NCBI RefSeq assembly: GCF_002813775.1
Contig: NZ_CP020370.1
Location: 2,071,501 to 2,135,500, forward strand
Origin: Candidatus Thiodictyon syntrophicum
Lineage (GTDB): Bacteria; Pseudomonadota; Gammaproteobacteria; Chromatiales; Chromatiaceae
DNA: 64,000 nt
Reading direction: 5' to 3'
The notes under the pieces were generated by a model. That model was not told the DNA's origin, did not search any database, and saw nothing but the letters and a program-made list of their open reading frames with translations. Both the position numbers and the translations under genes were made by a program. Position 1 is the stretch's first letter. The number at the start of each line of letters is the position of its first letter. Shown here in pieces: positions 60,211-64,000 of the stretch.

Positions 60211-61743
60211 ATGTCAGCGCAAGAGAACAACAACGGCGTCGGTCTCGATCGTCGCGGCTTCCTCAAGGGCTTCGCCTCCGCGGCGGTGGCTGCCACCCTG
60301 GTCGGCCCACGCGAGGTCCTCGCCGATGAGTCCAGTGCACCCGGACGGCTCGGGCGCGAGCTCCTGCCGCCCCCGACCATCACCAAGCCGGCCGGTACCG
60401 AGAAATACTGGCGGCAGGTCCGCAAGGCGTTCTCCCTGTCGAGCGACTATATCCACATGAACACCGGCACCACCGGGTCCCAGCCGGAGTTCGTCCAGAA
60501 CAACCTGGCCGTCTACAACCGCTACAAGAGCGAGGACCCGCGCGACTGGGCGGCCAACCTGGCGGCCGATTTTCCGACCCTGTTCCCGATCACGCCCTCC
60601 GCCATGGGCGCCCGCCAGTTGCAGGTCGCCAACGCCTACGGGGCCAACGCCGAAGAGATCGTCCTGAGCTACAACACCACCGACGCCTGCAACCTGATCT
60701 TCGCCGGCACCCCCTGGCAGCCCGGTGACCGCATCGTCACCACCAGCTTCGAGCATCCGGGCCTGGCCGGTCCGATTGCCTGGGCGCGGGACTACCATCA
60801 GGTCGAGGTCGTCGTGGTCGACATGCCCTCCAGCTTCCCCGCCACCCTGACCCCGGCGCAGGTGGTCGAGTGGTTCCGGCCCGCCTTGGCGGCGAATCTG
60901 GGTGCCGGGAACAAGCAGTACCTTGCCGTTTCCGAGGTCTTCTACAAGAACGGCCTGCGCCTGCCGATTGCGGAACTCTGCACGCTGGCCCGCAGTTATG
61001 GCGCCTTCACCATCATCGACGCCGCCCATGGCTGGGGCATGTTGCCGGTCGACTGCCATGCCTATGGGGCGGACTTCATCGCCGGGGCCGGCCACAAGTG
61101 GCTGTGCGGCGGACCGGGCACGGGCATCTTCTATTGCCGCACCTCCGATGCCGCGGCACACACCCTGCCGCCCCTGGCCCCCGGCAGTTTCTCCAGTTAC
61201 GGTAACCCGTTCGTGATCCCCAGCGTCTTGTTCAACAGCCGCGCCTTCCGCCCGTCGAGTTCCATCCAGTCGCGCGGCGAGTACAACACCCCGGCCGTCT
61301 ATGCTATGACCGACTCGCTGGCCTTCTTCTCCCAGATCGGCCTCAACGCCATCTACAACCGCGGTGTAGCCCTGGGCAACTACCTGAAGGGCCTGATCGC
61401 CGCCCAGTGGGGCCCCGGGGCCCTGTGGGTGCAACAGAACCCGAACAGCGCCTTCGCCACCGCGGTGACCTCGTTCAACCCCTTTGCCGCCAAGGACGAT
61501 TCGGCGAGCCACGGCGTCATGAATGCAGCGATTTCGACGATCCTCACCAACCTGGCCGCGGAGATACCGAAGATCTATATTCGCTCGACCACCTGGCGCA
61601 CCAGCCACCTGCTGACGGCGGACAACCGGGTGGGGTTCCGTATCTCCACCCACGGCGTCTACAACAACTACGACGAGATCGACTACGTCTTCGCCCGTCT
61701 GGTCGACCAGGTCAACCTGAGCGGACTGGCGCAGCACGACTGA
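60211..61743 (+). CDS. Tat-exported class V aminotransferase-fold PLP enzyme
   Basis: 510 residues. N-terminal twin-arginine signal (LDRRGFLKGFASAAVAATLV, about 13-32). The rest is a fold-type I PLP enzyme of the class V (isopenicillin N epimerase/cysteine desulfurase-like) group: YIHMNTGTTGSQPEFVQ, LSYNTTDACNLIF, TSFEHPGLAGP, IIDAAHGWGMLPVD (Asp binding the pyridine N) and AGAGHKWLCGGPGTGIFYC (PLP lysine near 296). Export of a folded cofactor enzyme fits the Tat route. Substrate unknown; ergothioneine-type or amino-acid lyase or epimerase reactions are possible. Confidence 0.88.
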   Translation: MSAQENNNGVGLDRRGFLKGFASAAVAATLVGPREVLADESSAPGRLGRELLPPPTITKPAGTEKYWRQVRKAFSLSSDYIHMNTGTTGSQPEFVQNNLAVYNRYKSEDPRDWAANLAADFPTLFPITPSAMGARQLQVANAYGANAEEIVLSYNTTDACNLIFAGTPWQPGDRIVTTSFEHPGLAGPIAWARDYHQVEVVVVDMPSSFPATLTPAQVVEWFRPALAANLGAGNKQYLAVSEVFYKNGLRLPIAELCTLARSYGAFTIIDAAHGWGMLPVDCHAYGADFIAGAGHKWLCGGPGTGIFYCRTSDAAAHTLPPLAPGSFSSYGNPFVIPSVLFNSRAFRPSSSIQSRGEYNTPAVYAMTDSLAFFSQIGLNAIYNRGVALGNYLKGLIAAQWGPGALWVQQNPNSAFATAVTSFNPFAAKDDSASHGVMNAAISTILTNLAAEIPKIYIRSTTWRTSHLLTADNRVGFRISTHGVYNNYDEIDYVFARLVDQVNLSGLAQHD

Positions 61744-61786
61744 GTCCAGCCCCGCGAGCGCCGGGCACGGGCCCGGCGCGCCTGCC

Positions 61787-62146
61787 TCAGGACGGCTTCT
61801 TATGCCGCAGCCCGGCCTGGGCGAGTTCGTCCAGATACCCCTGCCAGAGGCGTTCCTGATTGACGCCCAGGTGGCGCAGATATTCCCAGGAATAGATGCC
61901 GGTGTGGTGGTCATCGTCGAAGTGCAGGCAGACGGCATAGTGGCCGACCGGCTCGATCCGGTCGATGCCCACGTCCTCCTTGCCCACCTGGAGCGTCCCC
62001 TGGCCCGGGCCATGGCCCTGGACCTCGGCGGAGGGTGAGAAGACACGCAGATACTCGCAGGGGAGGCTGAAGCGGGCGCCGTCCTCGAAGGCGACCTCCA
62101 GGACGCGGGACAGTTGGTGCAGGTTGAGTTCGGTCGGTGCGGGCAT
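61787..62146 (-). CDS. DUF971 (gamma-butyrobetaine hydroxylase-like N-terminal domain) protein
   Basis: 119 residues: LNLHQLSRVLEVAFEDGARF, LPCEYLRVFSPSAEVQGHG, EPVGHYAVCLHFDDDHHTGI, YSWEYLRHLG. The domain is a small zinc/Fe-S-linked module found alone in Proteobacteria, often downstream of hslVU, as here. Role not established. Confidence 0.93.
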   Translation of the reverse strand: MPAPTELNLHQLSRVLEVAFEDGARFSLPCEYLRVFSPSAEVQGHGPGQGTLQVGKEDVGIDRIEPVGHYAVCLHFDDDHHTGIYSWEYLRHLGVNQERLWQGYLDELAQAGLRHKKPS

Positions 62147-62222
62147 CTGGTACTCCTACCCCGCGCGCCGCCGGCGCGCGGGGTGTTGATGAATATGAGT
62201 GACGGCCGTCGGGCCGTACGCC

Positions 62223-62302
62223 GTAGGATGGGTAGAGCGCAGCGAAACCCATCGTTCCCGATCGCAGAATCGTAGGATGGGTAGAGCGCAGCGAAACCCA
62301 TC
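62223..62302. repeat. direct repeat family F (GTAGGATGGGTAGAGCGCAG)
   Basis: Two direct copies of GTAGGATGGGTAGAGCGCAG-CGAAACCCATC at 62223-62253 and 62272-62302, between hslU and the DUF971 gene. The inverted form is at 50580-50667. Confidence 0.85.
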
Positions 62303-62333
62303 GCTGCGCGGGGCCGCTCCCGCCGCCAGGCCG

Positions 62334-63668
62334 TCAGAGGATGTAACGCGACAGGTCCTCGTCCGCCGCCAGTTGGGACAGGTTCTGGTCCACATAGGCG
62401 GCCGTGACGGTCACGGTCACCCGGTCCAGGTCCGAGGCGTTGTAGGAAACGTCCTCCAGCAGCCGCTCCAGCACCGTGTGCAGCCGCCGGGCGCCGATGT
62501 TCTCGGTGCGCTCGTTGACCTGCCAGGCGATCTCGGCCAGGCGGCGAATGCCGTCCGGGGTGAACTCCAGGTTGACCCCTTCGGTCGCGAGCAGCGCCTT
62601 GTACTGATCCGTCAGCGAGGCGTCCGGCTCGGTCAGGATGCGCACGAAGTCCTCCGTGGTCAGGGCCTTCAACTCCACGCGGATGGGCAGGCGGCCCTGC
62701 AGCTCGGGGATCAGGTCGGAGGGGCGCGCCAGGTGGAAGGCGCCCGAGGCGATGAACAGGATGTGATCGGTCCGCACCGAGCCGTGCTTGGTGGAGACGG
62801 TACTGCCCTCCACCAGCGGCAGCAGGTCGCGCTGCACCCCCTCGCGCGAGACGTCGGCCCCGGAGACGCCCTCACCACGGCGGGTCACCTTGTCGATCTC
62901 GTCGAGAAAGACGATGCCGTTCTGCTCCACGTTCTCGATGGCGCGCAGCTTCAACTCCTCCTCGTTGACCCGCTTGGCCGCCTCCTCGTCGCGCAGCAGC
63001 TTGCGCGCGTCCTTGATCCGCAGCTTGCGCCGCTTGGTGCGGCCCTGGCCCAGGTTCTGGAACAGGCCCTGGAGCTGGCTCGTCATCTCCTCCATACCGG
63101 GCGGGGCCATGATCTCCACGCCCAGGGGCGCGGCCGAGACCAGGATCTCCACCTCCCGCTCGTCGAGTTCGTTGGCGCGCAGCTTGACGCGGAATTTCTC
63201 CCGGGTGGCGGTAGTCGCCGTGGTGGTGCGGCTCTCCTCCTCGAAGCCGCCCGGGGGCGGCAGCAGGGCGTCCAGGATGCGCTCCTCCGCGGCCGCCTCG
63301 GCCAGATCGGCGAGCCGGGCCATCTCCTGCTCGCGGCACAGCTTGATGCCGATGTCCGCCAAATCCCGGATGATGGACTCCACGTCGCGGCCCACATAGC
63401 CCACCTCAGTGAACTTGGTGGCCTCGATCTTGATGAAGGGGGCATTGGCGAGACGGGCCAGGCGGCGCGCGATCTCGGTCTTGCCGACCCCGGTGGGGCC
63501 GATCATCAGGATGTTCTTGGGCGTGATCTCGGTGCGCATCGGCTCCGGGATCTGCATCCGCCGCCAGCGGTTGCGCAGCGCGATCGCCACCGCGCGCTTG
63601 GCCTCGTCCTGGCCGACGATGTGCTTGTCCAGTTCGGCGACGATCTCTTGGGGGGTGATTTCCGACAT
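62334..63668 (-). CDS. hslU: ATP-dependent protease ATPase subunit HslU
   Basis: 444 residues from ATG 63668. [20 protein letters not shown], Walker [17 protein letters not shown], the pore loop [12 protein letters not shown], Walker [11 protein letters not shown] and the C-terminal SRYIL, which docks into HslV. The I-domain (about 110-240) is present. Partner peptidase gene hslV normally lies just upstream; the 332 bases left here do not contain it. Confidence 0.97.
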   Translation of the reverse strand: MSEITPQEIVAELDKHIVGQDEAKRAVAIALRNRWRRMQIPEPMRTEITPKNILMIGPTGVGKTEIARRLARLANAPFIKIEATKFTEVGYVGRDVESIIRDLADIGIKLCREQEMARLADLAEAAAEERILDALLPPPGGFEEESRTTTATTATREKFRVKLRANELDEREVEILVSAAPLGVEIMAPPGMEEMTSQLQGLFQNLGQGRTKRRKLRIKDARKLLRDEEAAKRVNEEELKLRAIENVEQNGIVFLDEIDKVTRRGEGVSGADVSREGVQRDLLPLVEGSTVSTKHGSVRTDHILFIASGAFHLARPSDLIPELQGRLPIRVELKALTTEDFVRILTEPDASLTDQYKALLATEGVNLEFTPDGIRRLAEIAWQVNERTENIGARRLHTVLERLLEDVSYNASDLDRVTVTVTAAYVDQNLSQLAADEDLSRYIL

Positions 63669-63817
63669 TGGATTTGGAGGTCCGTGGATGGGCCGCCCGG
63701 CCGGCGGCTCGGCGTGACGCTTGAGGTTATATATAGGGTATAAACGCCCTTCAAAGGGCACTAAGGTGTGGGTCGTCCACGGCTTCCGCAAGACTGCCCG
63801 GCGTCGGCGCGATCGTC

Positions 63818-63870
63818 GGTCCGCACAGCGGACCCTACGGGCGCGGCCCGTAGGGTCCGCTGTGCGGACC
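63818..63870. repeat. paired REP-like palindromes, family E, upstream of hslU
   Basis: GGTCCGCACAGCGGACCCTA (63818) and GTAGGGTCCGCTGTGCGGAC (63850) in opposite orientation, 11 bases apart. Confidence 0.85.
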
Positions 63871-63936
63871 AAAGCCCTACCCGCACACGCCGCGGCATCG
63901 ACAGGGCAGAGACCCCGACGTACTCCCGTACTAAGG

Positions 63937-64000
63937 AACGGTTCACGAATAAGTTAAACAATTCCATTGGGCTGCACGATGGCGTCGTTGTCGTTGTCGT
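63937..64000. repeat. repeat family D, partial copy at window edge
   Basis: Leader-like AACGGTTCACGAATAAGTTA-AACA followed by GCACGATGGC and (GTCGTT)n running off the window. Resembles the leaders at 14129 and 32795. Confidence 0.65.

Noticed and set aside
60214-62301. 695-codon open frame opposite the Tat-exported PLP enzyme
   Set aside because: Antisense shadow of a gene with clear signal peptide and PLP motifs.

Overview
The window is GC-rich bacterial chromosome, most likely from a purple sulfur gammaproteobacterium (Chromatiaceae; genus not determinable here). The inference rests on the combination of a nif cluster with draT, a soxYZ pair, a cbb3 oxidase cluster, an Rnf-free but ferredoxin-containing nif operon, a LRV Fe-S protein, DUF971/HslU, and a very high density of small intergenic palindromic repeats. 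No rRNA or tRNA gene, CRISPR array or intact insertion sequence was found.

Layout. 1-7.3 kb (+): end of the cbb3 oxidase operon and its assembly genes (ccoO end, ccoQ, ccoP, a 51-residue membrane peptide, ccoG, ccoH, ccoI, ccoS). 7.3-10.6 kb: fragment of a GAF-type signalling gene, a secreted M6-like metalloprotease and a secreted protein with a PEP-CTERM-like tail. 10.6-13.4 kb: a VOC protein, then a graveyard of broken toxin/defence genes (antitoxin, PIN, TIR and Fic fragments) and a DUF2147 protein. 13.5-22.8 kb (-): nifHDK-nifT-ferredoxin-nafY-like gene-small gene-LRV-unknown gene-Rieske protein-unknown gene, led by a clear sigma-54 promoter; draT is divergent from nifH and a candidate NifA site overlaps its start codon. 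23.9-29 kb: two near-identical Uma2 nuclease-like genes around a frameshifted membrane-protein gene, a LysE exporter and a photolyase. 29.1-32 kb (+): a NACHT ATPase fused to a formylglycine-generating-enzyme-like (FGE) domain. 32-34 kb: hemolysin III family protein and a PBP7-type endopeptidase.

34-38.1 kb is a complete alpha-hydroxyketone quorum-sensing locus: LqsR-like regulator, LqsA/CqsA synthase and CqsS/LqsS histidine kinase. Then recJ, darP (apparently with a non-standard start codon), a DUF4124 protein, pdxA, an ECF/Cbi-type metal transporter pair, ibaG, a methyltransferase, a FUN14 protein, soxZ, soxY and a BepA-like M48 protease. From 50 kb: a PEP mutase/isocitrate lyase family enzyme, a TRIC-type membrane protein, an orphan antitoxin, two adjacent PLD-fold proteins (the second of clearly lower GC), an UPF0175 antitoxin with a deleted toxin, a seven-bladed WD40 protein, hemH with a hemerythrin gene, a Tat-exported PLP enzyme, DUF971 and hslU.

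The most striking non-coding trait is the repeats: at least ten families, nearly all palindromic or arranged as inverted arms around a short unique loop, placed at gene ends, several of them supplying the stop codon of the adjacent gene.
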